Positions 34,896 through 44,321 of a stretch of DNA of 64,000 nt are shown here, in pieces; the first letter of the stretch is position 1, and each line of letters begins with the position of its first letter. The position numbers were made by a program, and so were the translations under genes. Under the pieces are notes generated by a model. The model was not told where the DNA came from. It saw only the letters and a list, made by a program, of their open reading frames with translations, and did no database searches. Origin of the DNA: JBJXGE01 sp046154185 (GTDB taxonomy: Bacteria; Planctomycetota; UBA8108; UBA1146; JAJFFE01); contig JBJXGE010000084.1 in the NCBI GenBank assembly GCA_046154185.1, forward strand, positions 1-64,000, written 5' to 3'.

Positions 34896-37800
34896 TCGGC
34901 AACTTGATGAGAAACGTCGTGCCTCGACCGAGCTCGGACTTCGCGGTGATCACGCCATCGTGCGCCCCGATGATGCGTGCGACGATGGCGAGCCCGAGCC
35001 CGGTGCCTCTACCGGTCGTAAAGAACGGATCAAAAATGCGGGGCAACGCATCGGCCGCGATTCCCGCCCCGTTGTCTTCGACTTCGAGACGAACGTGCTG
35101 GGGTCGGTCCGGGCCCGTTGGCTCGACGCGCGCGCGTAGCACGAGTCGCGTCGCGCCCGTCGCGTGCTTTAGCGCGTTTTCCAGCAAGTTGACCAGCACT
35201 TGCACGATCCGTTGCTGATCGACAGCGATGGTCGGTAGCCCCGCTTCGCAATCGACGATGACTTCCGCGGCGTGTTCGCCATGCTCGGAGCGGTGGATCA
35301 CCGCGGCTTCGTCGAGCAGCGCTGACACGGCGCACGCGCTTCGGAACAATTCACCGGGTCGTGCGAACTCGAGCAGATCCTCCATGAGCCGCCCCATGCG
35401 TTTGGTTTCGAAATCGAGCGTGCGGAGTTGGTTCGCAAGCTCGGGCTCCGGAGCGAGTTTCTTACCGAGCACATAAGAACTCGCTTGAATGGCGAAAATC
35501 GGCTGGCGCACTTCGTGCGCGACGCCCGCGACCATCTCGCCGTATGCCGCCATGCGTTCGGCGGCGCGCAGCGCCGCTACGCCGGCCTCGACGCGACGCT
35601 CGAGCGTGCTATTCGCTTCCTCGAGCTCACGCGCCGACGCTCGCAGCTCGTGCGTTTGCTCCGCCACTTTGAGCGCCAAGCGGGCTTCACTCGTGCGCAG
35701 AGCCGAAGTGCGCAGTCGAAACAGCAAATACAACGAGGCACCGGCGAGCGCGATGATCGAGCCGCTCATCCAAGGCCGCTGCCAAAGCGGCGGCTGGATC
35801 GAGAATGCGAAACCCGCGAGTTCAGGACTCGTTTGTCCGGCTAGGTTCACTGCCCGCACCTGAAAACTGTACTCACCGGGCGCCAAGTGCGCATACAAGA
35901 CGGAACGCGCTTCGGTCGGCGCGCACCAATCGGAGTCAGCGCCATGCAACCGGTACTGGTAGCGCAACCGCTCGCCGATGCGAAAGTCGATCGCGCCATA
36001 CTCGATGCGAATTTCGCCCGGCGCTACACCGAGGGCGAGCGCCGGCGCGCCGCGCTCTACCAACGCGGTCAACGAACGCCGCTGACCATGCACGCGGAGG
36101 CCGCGTAGCTCGGCGCGCGGCGCCGGATCGTGGCGCGGTTTCTCCGGCAGAAATTTGGACAGTCCCGTGAGTGTAGCGATCCACAGTGCGCCGGAGTCCG
36201 TGCGGTGAAACCCGTTGAGCGCGCTCGCCGCCAGGCCATCGCTCGCGGAAAAATAAGTGAACTGCCCAGTCGTCGCGTCGAGCCGATCGAGCCCGGCGGG
36301 ATGGCCAAAATACATGCGGCCCCACGCATCCTCGCTCACGCAGTTGATCGAGTTGGACCGAAGCCCTTCCGCGCGCGTGTACTCGATCGGACTGAGCTCG
36401 TCCGCGAGGGGATCATCGATGCGCAACGCGCCGCCCAAACGAAAGCTTGCCCACAAGCGCCCAGCGTTGTCCGTGAAAAGCGATCGCGCCATGTTCCGCT
36501 TCGGGCTCTTTTCGAGCAGCAGCTCGAATTTTCCCGCGCGGAACCGGCCGAGACTGCCTTCGTAGAATCCCAACCACAATTGACCCTGCGCGTCCTCACC
36601 GAGAATAGTTACGGCCTCCGGTGGCAATCCGTCGGCTATACCAAAATGCTCGAGCGTGCCGTCAGCCGATCGCCAACGGGAGAGCAAGTCGAGCTTTGGC
36701 CCGATCGTCGCGATCCAAACGTCGCCATCGCGATCTCCGAAGAGACGGAATATCTCATCATTTGCGAGTCCGTCAGCGACTCCGTAGTGAGCGATGATCG
36801 GCGCCGCCGCCAACTCGGCGGGATGCGAGACGGGGCCCAGGCGGTAAACACCCGTCGTCGTAGGAATCCACCACGAGCCTCGCCGATCTTGGAAATGGAT
36901 TTGGTTCCAGCCCCAGCCGAAGTCAGTCACGTCGGGCGGAACCGCCGGTCGGACAGGAACGAATCGCTCGCCCTCGAGATAGTGAAACGCGCCATTACTT
37001 GAGACGACACACAGATGGCCGGCGAGGTCCTCCACAACCGTCGCGATACGCGCATGGTCGAGGCCATCGCGTTCATCGAACGAGATGAAACCATCGAGAA
37101 CTACGCGCGCAACGCCGCCCGCCTCGGTGCCGACCCACAAATTGTTGGAGCGATCGCACGCAAGCGCAAACACCGCGTTGTCCGGCAATCCGTGCGCGCG
37201 CCGGTGCACGCGCCAGACTTCATAGTCGCCGTTCGATCGCGCGCGCAGTTCGGCGAGACCATTGCCGGTGCCGACCCAGATACGACCATCGGTCGACTGC
37301 GCAACAGTCGTGATCTGCGAACTCGGGAGGCCGTCCGCGCGGCTGTAGCTCCGTTCAACGACGAACTCGTCGCCATCGGGGCTCGTCGCGACTCGCTGAA
37401 GATGTTTCTCCGACGCGATCCACAAGCGCCGATCTTGACCGCGAAAGACGACTTCGATTTCAACGTCTCGCAGCCCGTGATCGCGATTGTAGTGCACGCG
37501 CCGACCGTCGGGCCGCACCCGCAACAAACCTCTGGCGTGCGAAACCCACAAAGTACCGTCGTCGTCCTCGAACATCGTTGAGATCCTCGTCGCGTTCCAG
37601 TGTTGCGACGGCAAGTCGGAGACGACTTCGACGACGGTCCAAGTCTCGTGGCGGCGCTCGAGGCGAAACAGGCCCGCACGGGTATGACACCAAAGCGCGC
37701 CGGAGCGCGTTTCGATCAAATCGACGATCGTGTCGGCGGCGAGCGACCCATCGAGTGGAATTCGGAATTGGCGCGCGGCGGCTTCGGGATCCTTCACGAG

Positions 37801-38208
37801 TGCGGCATTACCGCCTTCGTCATCGAGTTCGACGGTTTCCCACGTGTAACGCAAGATGCCGCCGCGATCGGTGCCGATGATCAGCTCCCCGCTACGCGTG
37901 ACGACGATTGCCTTGATGCGAGTCGTCTCCTCGAGTCCCGGAAAGCGAACACGCGTCATGCGGTTGCCGTCGAAAAACGCGTACCCACCGCCAGTGAGAA
38001 ACCAGAAGTAGCCGGAATGGTCCTGATGAATTGAGTAGACCAATTCGCTCGGGAGGAGACCGTTGGCGGCGGTGAAGACTTGCACCGGGAGTCGCTCGGC
38101 ACGCGCGGACGCACACGGCGCGCCGGTGGCGAACACGATCGCCAACAACAGCGGCCAGGCTCGGCGAGCGCTTCGTCGATGATTTGTTCGGCAGCGGTGA
38201 GTCTTCAC
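34882..38208 (-). CDS. propeller-type sensor histidine kinase
   Basis: 1108 residues from GTG 38208, which has AGGAG five bases upstream. Signal peptide (basic run, then WPLLLAIVFATGAPCASARA). Residues ~35-690 contain about a dozen Reg_prop-type blades (GLLPSELVYSIHQDHSGYFWF, TDGRIWVGTGNGLAEL), the extracytoplasmic double propeller of this kinase group. A Y_Y_Y domain follows (IEYGAIDFRIGERLRYQYRL). One transmembrane helix is near 805, then a coiled coil, HisKA with VAHEVRQP (phospho-acceptor His about residue 897) and HATPase_c with NLLENALKHA, DNGAGI and GRGTGLGLA. No receiver or DNA-binding domain is fused, and no response regulator lies beside it. It overlaps the kelch gene tail-to-tail by 14 bp. 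Confidence 0.9.
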   Translation of the reverse strand: MKTHRCRTNHRRSARRAWPLLLAIVFATGAPCASARAERLPVQVFTAANGLLPSELVYSIHQDHSGYFWFLTGGGYAFFDGNRMTRVRFPGLEETTRIKAIVVTRSGELIIGTDRGGILRYTWETVELDDEGGNAALVKDPEAAARQFRIPLDGSLAADTIVDLIETRSGALWCHTRAGLFRLERRHETWTVVEVVSDLPSQHWNATRISTMFEDDDGTLWVSHARGLLRVRPDGRRVHYNRDHGLRDVEIEVVFRGQDRRLWIASEKHLQRVATSPDGDEFVVERSYSRADGLPSSQITTVAQSTDGRIWVGTGNGLAELRARSNGDYEVWRVHRRAHGLPDNAVFALACDRSNNLWVGTEAGGVARVVLDGFISFDERDGLDHARIATVVEDLAGHLCVVSSNGAFHYLEGERFVPVRPAVPPDVTDFGWGWNQIHFQDRRGSWWIPTTTGVYRLGPVSHPAELAAAPIIAHYGVADGLANDEIFRLFGDRDGDVWIATIGPKLDLLSRWRSADGTLEHFGIADGLPPEAVTILGEDAQGQLWLGFYEGSLGRFRAGKFELLLEKSPKRNMARSLFTDNAGRLWASFRLGGALRIDDPLADELSPIEYTRAEGLRSNSINCVSEDAWGRMYFGHPAGLDRLDATTGQFTYFSASDGLAASALNGFHRTDSGALWIATLTGLSKFLPEKPRHDPAPRAELRGLRVHGQRRSLTALVERGAPALALGVAPGEIRIEYGAIDFRIGERLRYQYRLHGADSDWCAPTEARSVLYAHLAPGEYSFQVRAVNLAGQTSPELAGFAFSIQPPLWQRPWMSGSIIALAGASLYLLFRLRTSALRTSEARLALKVAEQTHELRASARELEEANSTLERRVEAGVAALRAAERMAAYGEMVAGVAHEVRQPIFAIQASSYVLGKKLAPEPELANQLRTLDFETKRMGRLMEDLLEFARPGELFRSACAVSALLDEAAVIHRSEHGEHAAEVIVDCEAGLPTIAVDQQRIVQVLVNLLENALKHATGATRLVLRARVEPTGPDRPQHVRLEVEDNGAGIAADALPRIFDPFFTTGRGTGLGLAIVARIIGAHDGVITAKSELGRGTTFLIKLPITSV

Positions 38209-38525
38209 GAAAGCTCCTGTGCGGCTGAACATCAGCGTCTCGAGGAATGCGATGGACAAGATACAGAACGAAGCCGTTCAGCGCCCCACGAAGTGGCGCG
38301 CGTGCGGTCGAGTAGGCCGCGAGCGGCCATTCCATCGCGAACGGATCGAACCCGGTCAAGGCGACTCGGCGTCTGCCGGCGCGTCGCGGATCGCACGACG
38401 ACACGACTCCTCGAGACACTTCAGCGTCCCGCGCCCGGAGGCGCCTTTTCGGGTCCCCCGAAATGGCACGGGGTGTTGCGGACAGGCTCCTAAAAAAAAC
38501 CAGCGTGCTGCGGACAGCACGCATA

Positions 38526-38568
38526 AGAAAAATAGAAAACCGGCCCGCGGGCAAAGCCCACGGGCCGG
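38526..38568 (-). terminator. intrinsic terminator of the Cys-rich protein gene
   Basis: Hairpin 38540-38568 with arms CCGGCCCGCGGGC and GCCCACGGGCCGG (one mismatch) and an AAA loop. On the minus strand it is followed by the U-rich TTTTCTATTTTTCTT. It lies 35 bp past the stop codon of the 38603-39568 gene. Confidence 0.88.
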
Positions 38569-38602
38569 CATTCAAATCAAAAACTCACGGCGTGAGTCGT
38601 GA

Positions 38603-39568
38603 TTACTTCGTACCAGCAGTCGCGCCTTTCGACGGCTCTTTCGAGCAATCGCCGCCACCCATGACGGTTGCGCTCTGGCGCATGATTGCGCGCATGTCGC
38701 GCAGCAAAGCGTAGTTCGCCTCGCAGGTCTTCTTCGCCTCTTCGGACACGCCGGCCATCACGGTCGGGTTGGCTTGCGCCCACTCGCCGAATTTCGCGTG
38801 CATCGCGTCGAGCGCGTCGAAGCCATCGGCCAGCGCCGAGACGGTCGAAGGCATCAGCGCCATCGACTTGCACGAAGTGCTCATTTCCATGAAGGCTTTG
38901 TGCAGCTCCTCTTTCTTCGCAACCGGCATCGCGGCGAGCTCGGCGCCCACCGTGGACCACGAAGTCTTGAGCGTCGCGAGACGAGTCGCGAGCTCTTTCG
39001 GGCACTGCTTCGCGCAATCCGCGGCTTTGGCGCCGGCCGAACAGCCTTCGCCTTCGCCGACCATGGACTGCATCGAACCGCCAGCGGCTTTCGCCTTGTC
39101 GCAGCCGGCTTTCGCATCGGACGAGCAGCTCGTCGCATAGGTCGCGAGTTGGTGCAGTTCTTTGATCATCTTCGTGTTCGCCGCCATCAGCTCTTGCGCG
39201 GCCTGGAAGGCCGGCATTTTCTTCTGCTCATCAGTCGCTTTCGCGATCGGGCAGTCTTTCGAGCAGGTCTCGGCGCACTGAGCGAAATAGCCGAGCAGAT
39301 CGCGCGAGGCGACGAGCGTCGGGCTGAGACGCTTACCAATCGGGCAATCGCTAGCGAGTGCAGCCATGCGCGCCGCCATTTTCTCGCGGTCAGCGGCCGG
39401 GACCGCTTTGGCGGCTTCGGTCGCGTCTTTCCAACTCGTCAGCAGCTCCGTCACTTTCGCCGCGACCGGACAGCCGCCGGCTTTACAACAGCCATCGCCT
39501 TTGGCCGCGGGCGCGTCGCCACCGAGCGTCAGCGCGGCAGTCAGCGCGGTCACAATGAACAGACTCAT
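38603..39568 (-). CDS. exported Cys-rich protein with internal duplication
   Basis: 321 residues from ATG 39568, with AGGAGAG six bases upstream. A short signal sequence (SLFIVTALTAALTL) is followed by DGCCKAGGC. About 16 Cys residues are spread over the helical mature part, several in pairs (CSKDC, CAKQC). Two halves share the frame LxTSWxxxxxxxxAxPxAxxExxxxxxxxxSxCxxxxxxxxT: residues ~40-105 and ~185-255, which suggests an internal duplication. The Cys could bind metal or form disulfides. I know no named family. It has its own strong terminator and sits divergent from nothing; the TetR gene lies about 270 bp upstream on the same strand. Confidence 0.8.
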   Translation of the reverse strand: MSLFIVTALTAALTLGGDAPAAKGDGCCKAGGCPVAAKVTELLTSWKDATEAAKAVPAADREKMAARMAALASDCPIGKRLSPTLVASRDLLGYFAQCAETCSKDCPIAKATDEQKKMPAFQAAQELMAANTKMIKELHQLATYATSCSSDAKAGCDKAKAAGGSMQSMVGEGEGCSAGAKAADCAKQCPKELATRLATLKTSWSTVGAELAAMPVAKKEELHKAFMEMSTSCKSMALMPSTVSALADGFDALDAMHAKFGEWAQANPTVMAGVSEEAKKTCEANYALLRDMRAIMRQSATVMGGGDCSKEPSKGATAGTK

Positions 39569-39836
39569 CGAATCTCTCCTTCTGGTTTTTCCGTGTTTGT
39601 CACGGAGTACTTCACGGACGTTGAACTCACGAACAACAGAGTTCACAAGTTTGATCAAAAACAGTCACCGAGCGTAAACTCATCGCGGTATGTCGAGCGT
39701 CGGGAGTCTCCTTTCGACGAGCCAACGCGGGGCCTTTCGGACTATTCACACATCGCTACGCACGTCTTCTCTGCGCGGATCAACTCTACGAAGCTCACAG
39801 CGTGTTGGATTTTGGTCGCGGGCGCACAACGCGCGC

Positions 39837-40436
39837 TCAGCGAGCAAACAGTTTTTCCAAGTAGCCGCGAAAGTGTTTCAAATTCGCGAGCATCTGCCCA
39901 CGATCACCGTTTACCTTGAACACGAGAAACGAACCTTGCACGAGCGCGACGAACAAGCCGCCCAAACTCGTCGGGTCGACTTCGGACGTCGGCGCGTATC
40001 GTTCTTTCGCCGCCGACAGGTCCCGCGCGACGGCGCTCGAAAAGCGACCGAACTGCTCCTCGCACGCGCTGCGCAAGACGGGATGCGTGCTCGAAACTTC
40101 TTGAGCGAAGGTACCGATCAAGCACCCACGCATCGTCGGCTCGTTGAACACATCCGTCATGCAGTCGATGAGCGCGAAAACTCGATCGAGCGGATCTTCA
40201 ATGTCGCCGCAAGCGTCACCGAGGCGCGACGTCTGATGTTCCGCGAATCGCTTCAGCACCGTTTCGCCGAGCGCCTGCTTGCAGTCAAAGTAGTGGAAAA
40301 AGCTCCCCTTCGTAACACCGGCTTTGCCGCAAATCTCCTCGACGCTCGTCGCGACGAAGCCCTTCGACGACATCAAATCTTCAGCGGCATCGAGCAGCCG
40401 TCGACGCGTCAAAGGTTCCGGATCGCGCAGTGACAT
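39837..40436 (-). CDS. TetR/AcrR-family transcriptional regulator
   Basis: 199 residues from ATG 40436, with GAGG upstream. The N-terminal helix-turn-helix is typical: RRRLLDAAEDLMSSKGFVATSVEEICGKAGVTKGSFFHYFDCKQALGETVL (residues ~10-60), with the family-diagnostic KGSFFHYF recognition segment. The C-terminal ligand-binding part resembles the TetR_C group of YxaF/LmrA-like or NemR-like regulators (CLIGTFAQEV, GLFVALVQGSFLVFKVNGD), with Cys residues that might sense electrophiles. A perfect inverted repeat at 40469-40482, 33 bp before the start, is the probable operator and implies autoregulation. Nearby genes are a Cys-rich exported protein and a sensor kinase. Confidence 0.9.
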   Translation of the reverse strand: MSLRDPEPLTRRRLLDAAEDLMSSKGFVATSVEEICGKAGVTKGSFFHYFDCKQALGETVLKRFAEHQTSRLGDACGDIEDPLDRVFALIDCMTDVFNEPTMRGCLIGTFAQEVSSTHPVLRSACEEQFGRFSSAVARDLSAAKERYAPTSEVDPTSLGGLFVALVQGSFLVFKVNGDRGQMLANLKHFRGYLEKLFAR

Positions 40437-40468
40437 CGTCACCTCAAAGCAACTCGATTCGCAGCCAA

Positions 40469-40482
40469 ACCAACCAGTTGGT
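40469..40482. promoter_or_regulatory. candidate TetR-family operator
   Basis: ACCAAC-CA-GTTGGT, a perfect inverted repeat with a two-base spacer, in the gap between the TetR gene and the sensor kinase gene. Its form is typical of TetR-type operators. It could regulate either or both divergent genes. Confidence 0.6.
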
Positions 40483-40634
40483 ATGAAAGTATCGGAATCC
40501 TGAAGCGGTCGCCACAGCTTTTTCTTCGAGACTCCAACGACACACGCGGACGTCTCGTTCCCGAGGTTCCCGGCGTTCGCGCGGCGGCGGTCGACAGAAG
40601 CCGCTCACCCCGCTAGTCTGGTTGCAAACCGCGC

Positions 40635-43600
40635 TTGCTCCCGAGCTTCGAGGTCATCATCCATAAACTCCGACTCTTACTAGTACTTGTTGCGTGTCTG
40701 GCGTCGGCCAGGGCGGTCGAGGCCCTCGATCCGGAGCGACCGCTCGTGCACGCGAGGCTCGACGTCTGGAGTCGGAAGGACGGGCTCCCCTCTTCGCAGG
40801 TCAACGCGCTCACCCAGTCCACGGACGGCTACTTGTGGCTCGGAACTCCCGAGGGACTCGTCCGTTTCGACGGCGCTCGTTTTGTGGTCCACAATCAATC
40901 CAATCAACCGAAGATGCTCGCGCGGTCCGTGCTCGCGCTCGCCGCACGGCGGGACGGCGGGGTGTGGCTGATGACGGCGCGCGGCCTCCACGTGATGAAG
41001 CACGGCGTGATTGAGCCGGTCCAATTTGAAAAAGCGACCGTCTCATCGATCGCAATCGCGCTCCACGTCAGCGGCGACGGCGCGCTCCACATGCAAACTC
41101 ACCGCGGCATGCTGCGCATTCTTGAGACCGGCGAAATGGAAATCGTCACACCGCCCGAGTTGGAAGGACTTGAAGCGCAACAGATCGGCGCGGGGCTGGT
41201 CTCGACTGAAGATGGATCGACTTGGATCGGGTCGCCATTCCTCACGCAGTTTCGCGGCCAAGAGAAAACCGTTTACGACGTCAAGATGGCGTTTGTGATC
41301 AGCCCCGATCGCGAGGGCGGCGTTTGGGCGGCGACCGAAGGTCTCAACGTCGTGCACGTGCGCGGTGGACAAATCCTTGAACGCTATGGTCGGCAGGATG
41401 GAATTCGCGGCGACGAGCCGCACTTCGTGCTCGCCGGTAGCGCGGGTGATGTTTGGATCTCCACGAGCGCCGGCATCACGCGCATTTTCAAGGGCAAGAT
41501 CGAGTCGCTCGACATCGACTCCGGGCTCTCCTCGCAAGTCGTGCGACCCGTGCTCGAGGACTTCGAAGGCAATATTTGGCTCGGCACCGACGGCGGCGGA
41601 ATCGTGCGCTTGCGCGACGTGCCCGTTGTCAGCATCGGCAAACGCGAAGGGTTGCCGGTGCAAACACTGCGCGCCGTCGCCGCCGACTCGACGGGAAATC
41701 TCTGGGTCGCCGACGATCGCGGAGTCTATCGCGAAAATCGAGGCTCCTGGACGTTGGTGCCAGAGACCCTTCCCATTGGATCCTCACATATCGCAGTACT
41801 GGCTACGGGCCCCGACGACTCCGTCTGGATGGGGACGCACGGACAGGGGCTCTTTCGACTGCGGGCGGGTCAGCTCGAGAGCATTCCATTTGCCGCGCCG
41901 TACCCCGTGCATCTGATATTCGCGCTCTTCGTCGAGGGCGAAAACGACGCTTGGATCGCGGACAATCGCGGCTCCGTTTTCCACTACGATGGCAAAGTCG
42001 CCAAGATGGTCATCGAAGGCGACGGACTGCCGATTCCGATGCTTTTTCGCCGCTCGAATGGCGACCTCCTCGTGGGCACGACACTGAAGGGTCTGCGCAA
42101 GTTGGTCGACGGCCGCTTCGATCTCGTCGCGCCCGCAGATGCGCCAACCGCCAAGATGCGATTCACCGATGCGCTCGAGGATCCCGATGGAACGGTGTGG
42201 CTCGCCGGTTCGCGCGGAGTCGTTCGACTTCGCGGCGAAACGGCGCACGCGCTATTGCCGGCGCACGGGATTCCGAACACCGCCATCACCGTGGTGCTCG
42301 ACGATGGTCTCGGCTCGCTGTGGCTCGGCACGTCGGAGGGCTTGCATCGTATTTCGCGCACGAGCATCGAGGCGGCGCTCGCCGAGAAAGGTCGAGTCGT
42401 CGAGCGCGCGAACTTCAGTTTCGAAGAGGGATTTCGCTCGGGTGGCATAATTCCGGGTTCCGGCAACTCGATGGGTTGTGTGCTCGGCGGGCGCTTGATC
42501 TTCGCCGGATTTGATGGACTCGGAATTGTCGAGCCGCGCCGCTTGTACCCGAACCTGTCGCCGCCACTGCCGCAGATCGAATCAGCCGTGGTCGGCGGTC
42601 AAGTGCACGAGTTGTCGCAAGGGGCCCCACTCTACGTGCCGCCGCGTACGGATCGCATCGAAGTCTGGTTTACTGCGCCGTGTCTGCGTTCGCCGAAGCA
42701 GACGAAGTTCCAATATCGGCTGATCGGCCTCGATGAAGATTGGATCGATGCCGCCGGGCAACGCAGCGCCGTGTTCACCGCGCTCGCACCCGACACGTAT
42801 CGCTTCGAAGTGCGCGCCGTCAACGAGTCGGGCGTCGAGAGCATCAATCCGGCGCTGCTGACGCTCGAAGTCGCGCCGACGTGGTACCAATCGCGCTTGT
42901 TTCGCGCGGCGGCAGTGTTGGTGCTGATCGCGCTCGTCGTGTCGACTTACATCGTGCGAGTTCGCGGTTATGCCAAGCGCCAAGCCGAACTCGAAAGCAC
43001 GATCGTCGCGCGTACCGGCGAGTTGCGCGAAGCCAACACGCGCTTGGGTCATGCGAACGACGAACTGGCGCGCGCGAACACAACACTCGAGGTACGCGTC
43101 GAAGAAGGGGTCGCACGACTGCGCGAATCGGAGCGCATGGCGGCGTACGGACAGATGGTGGCAAGCGTTGCACACGAGATTCGGCACCCGGTCTTCGCGC
43201 TGCAAGCGGCGGCGTTCGTGATCGGTCGCAAGACCGCGGCTATGAGCCAAGAGCTCGCCTCGCAATTGCGCACACTCGATAGCGAGACGGCGCGGATAGC
43301 GCGTTTGATGGATGATCTGCTCCAGTTCGCGCGCCAAGAGTCGCTCGTGCTCAACACGACTCCGCTCGACATGCTGCTTCGCGATGCGTGCGAGGTTTTT
43401 GGTGCCGGCGCGGGCGCCGCCGCGCCGCCGATCGAATCGACCATCGTTCCACTCGACCTGCGTTGGTCGCTCGATCGTGATCGCATTCTGCAAGTGCTCG
43501 TAAATCTCTTCGAGAACGCGCGAAAACACGCGACGGGTCTCACGCGCATTCGCGTGAGCGCCGACCTCAACGCTGAGTCCGGCGCGCTCCGCATCGACGT

Positions 43601-43838
43601 TGCCGACGACGGCGCCGGCATCGCCCCGGGAATCTTGCCGCGCATCTTCGAGCCCTTCGCCACCGGCGGCTCCGGAACAGGACTCGGTCTCGCGATCGCA
43701 CGCCGCATCGTGGAGCAACACCGCGGCCGCCTCTTCGTGACATCGACCGGCGCGAGCGGCACGGTGTTTACGCTGGAGTTTGCGAGCGATCGACCTAGAG
43801 TTGTTGCGAGCCAGATCGTCAGCCAGCGATCTCCGTAA
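40635..43838 (+). CDS. propeller-type sensor histidine kinase
   Basis: 1067 residues. The only available early start is TTG 40635, and no clear ribosome site precedes it. Signal sequence KLRLLLVLVACLASARA. Residues ~35-660 contain repeated Reg_prop blades (GLPSSQVNALTQSTDGYLWLGTPEGL, DFEGNIWLGTDGGGIVRL). A Y_Y_Y domain (TKFQYRLIGLDEDWIDA) is followed by a transmembrane helix (AAAVLVLIALVVSTYIV, ~755-775), a coiled coil, HisKA with VAHEIRHP (His about residue 847) and HATPase_c with NLFENARKHA, DDGAGI and GSGTGLGLA. It is a clear paralogue of the kinase at 34882-38208, sharing the LASQLRTLDSET...RLMDDLLQFAR segment. No cognate response regulator is present. The TetR gene is divergent, with a palindrome between them. 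Confidence 0.88.
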   Translation: MLPSFEVIIHKLRLLLVLVACLASARAVEALDPERPLVHARLDVWSRKDGLPSSQVNALTQSTDGYLWLGTPEGLVRFDGARFVVHNQSNQPKMLARSVLALAARRDGGVWLMTARGLHVMKHGVIEPVQFEKATVSSIAIALHVSGDGALHMQTHRGMLRILETGEMEIVTPPELEGLEAQQIGAGLVSTEDGSTWIGSPFLTQFRGQEKTVYDVKMAFVISPDREGGVWAATEGLNVVHVRGGQILERYGRQDGIRGDEPHFVLAGSAGDVWISTSAGITRIFKGKIESLDIDSGLSSQVVRPVLEDFEGNIWLGTDGGGIVRLRDVPVVSIGKREGLPVQTLRAVAADSTGNLWVADDRGVYRENRGSWTLVPETLPIGSSHIAVLATGPDDSVWMGTHGQGLFRLRAGQLESIPFAAPYPVHLIFALFVEGENDAWIADNRGSVFHYDGKVAKMVIEGDGLPIPMLFRRSNGDLLVGTTLKGLRKLVDGRFDLVAPADAPTAKMRFTDALEDPDGTVWLAGSRGVVRLRGETAHALLPAHGIPNTAITVVLDDGLGSLWLGTSEGLHRISRTSIEAALAEKGRVVERANFSFEEGFRSGGIIPGSGNSMGCVLGGRLIFAGFDGLGIVEPRRLYPNLSPPLPQIESAVVGGQVHELSQGAPLYVPPRTDRIEVWFTAPCLRSPKQTKFQYRLIGLDEDWIDAAGQRSAVFTALAPDTYRFEVRAVNESGVESINPALLTLEVAPTWYQSRLFRAAAVLVLIALVVSTYIVRVRGYAKRQAELESTIVARTGELREANTRLGHANDELARANTTLEVRVEEGVARLRESERMAAYGQMVASVAHEIRHPVFALQAAAFVIGRKTAAMSQELASQLRTLDSETARIARLMDDLLQFARQESLVLNTTPLDMLLRDACEVFGAGAGAAAPPIESTIVPLDLRWSLDRDRILQVLVNLFENARKHATGLTRIRVSADLNAESGALRIDVADDGAGIAPGILPRIFEPFATGGSGTGLGLAIARRIVEQHRGRLFVTSTGASGTVFTLEFASDRPRVVASQIVSQRSP

Positions 43839-43940
43839 ATCTTTCAACCCACAAACCGGATGCGCCTTCGGGATCTGCTTGCGACGCTACAGCGGCGCAG
43901 GCTAAAAACCACGCCATGTTGCTGACTATCACAACCACAT

Positions 43941-44321
43941 GTGTTGATCGGGCCATCGGGCTCCGGCAAGAGCACGTTCGCACGTACGCATTTTCGTGCG
44001 ACCGAGGTCTTGTCTTCGGACTACCTCCGGGGCGTGGTACGCGATGACGAAAGCGATATGGCCGCCTCCGCCGACGCGTTTGACTTATTGCGTTATATCG
44101 CACGCAAGCGCCTCGCGGCGGGATTGCTAACGGTCGTCGACGCGACGAATGTGAAGGCGGAGGATCGGGCACCGCTCATCAGTTTGGCGCGCGAGTATCA
44201 TGCCGGTCGCGATTGTCTTCAATCTCGATGTCGATATCTGCATTGCCCGCAACAAAACGCGGCCAGAACGCGCCGGGAGTCAGCGCTACGTGCTGGCGCA
44301 ATACAAATCGTTGCGCCGTGA
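43941..44321 (+). pseudogene. pnkp: Pnkp kinase module, separated by frame disruptions
   Basis: Open frame from a GTG at 43941 encoding the P-loop polynucleotide 5'-kinase module of bacterial Pnkp: IGPSGSGKSTFA (Walker A), LSSDYLRG, then LTVVDATNVKAEDRAPLISLAREYH. Two disruptions are visible. Upstream, a proper N-terminus (MLLTITTT from ATG 43916) is one base out of frame with LIGPSG. Downstream, after AREYH at about 44200, the family continues as PVAIVFNLD in a different frame. The remainder of this frame to 44321 is not protein-like. Known Pnkp kinases phosphorylate 5'-OH ends during RNA repair. Confidence 0.75.

Noticed and set aside
44200..44200. Programmed frameshift in Pnkp
   Set aside because: No slippery heptamer or pseudoknot is apparent at 44200, and two further frame changes elsewhere in the gene make simple disruption or sequence error more likely.
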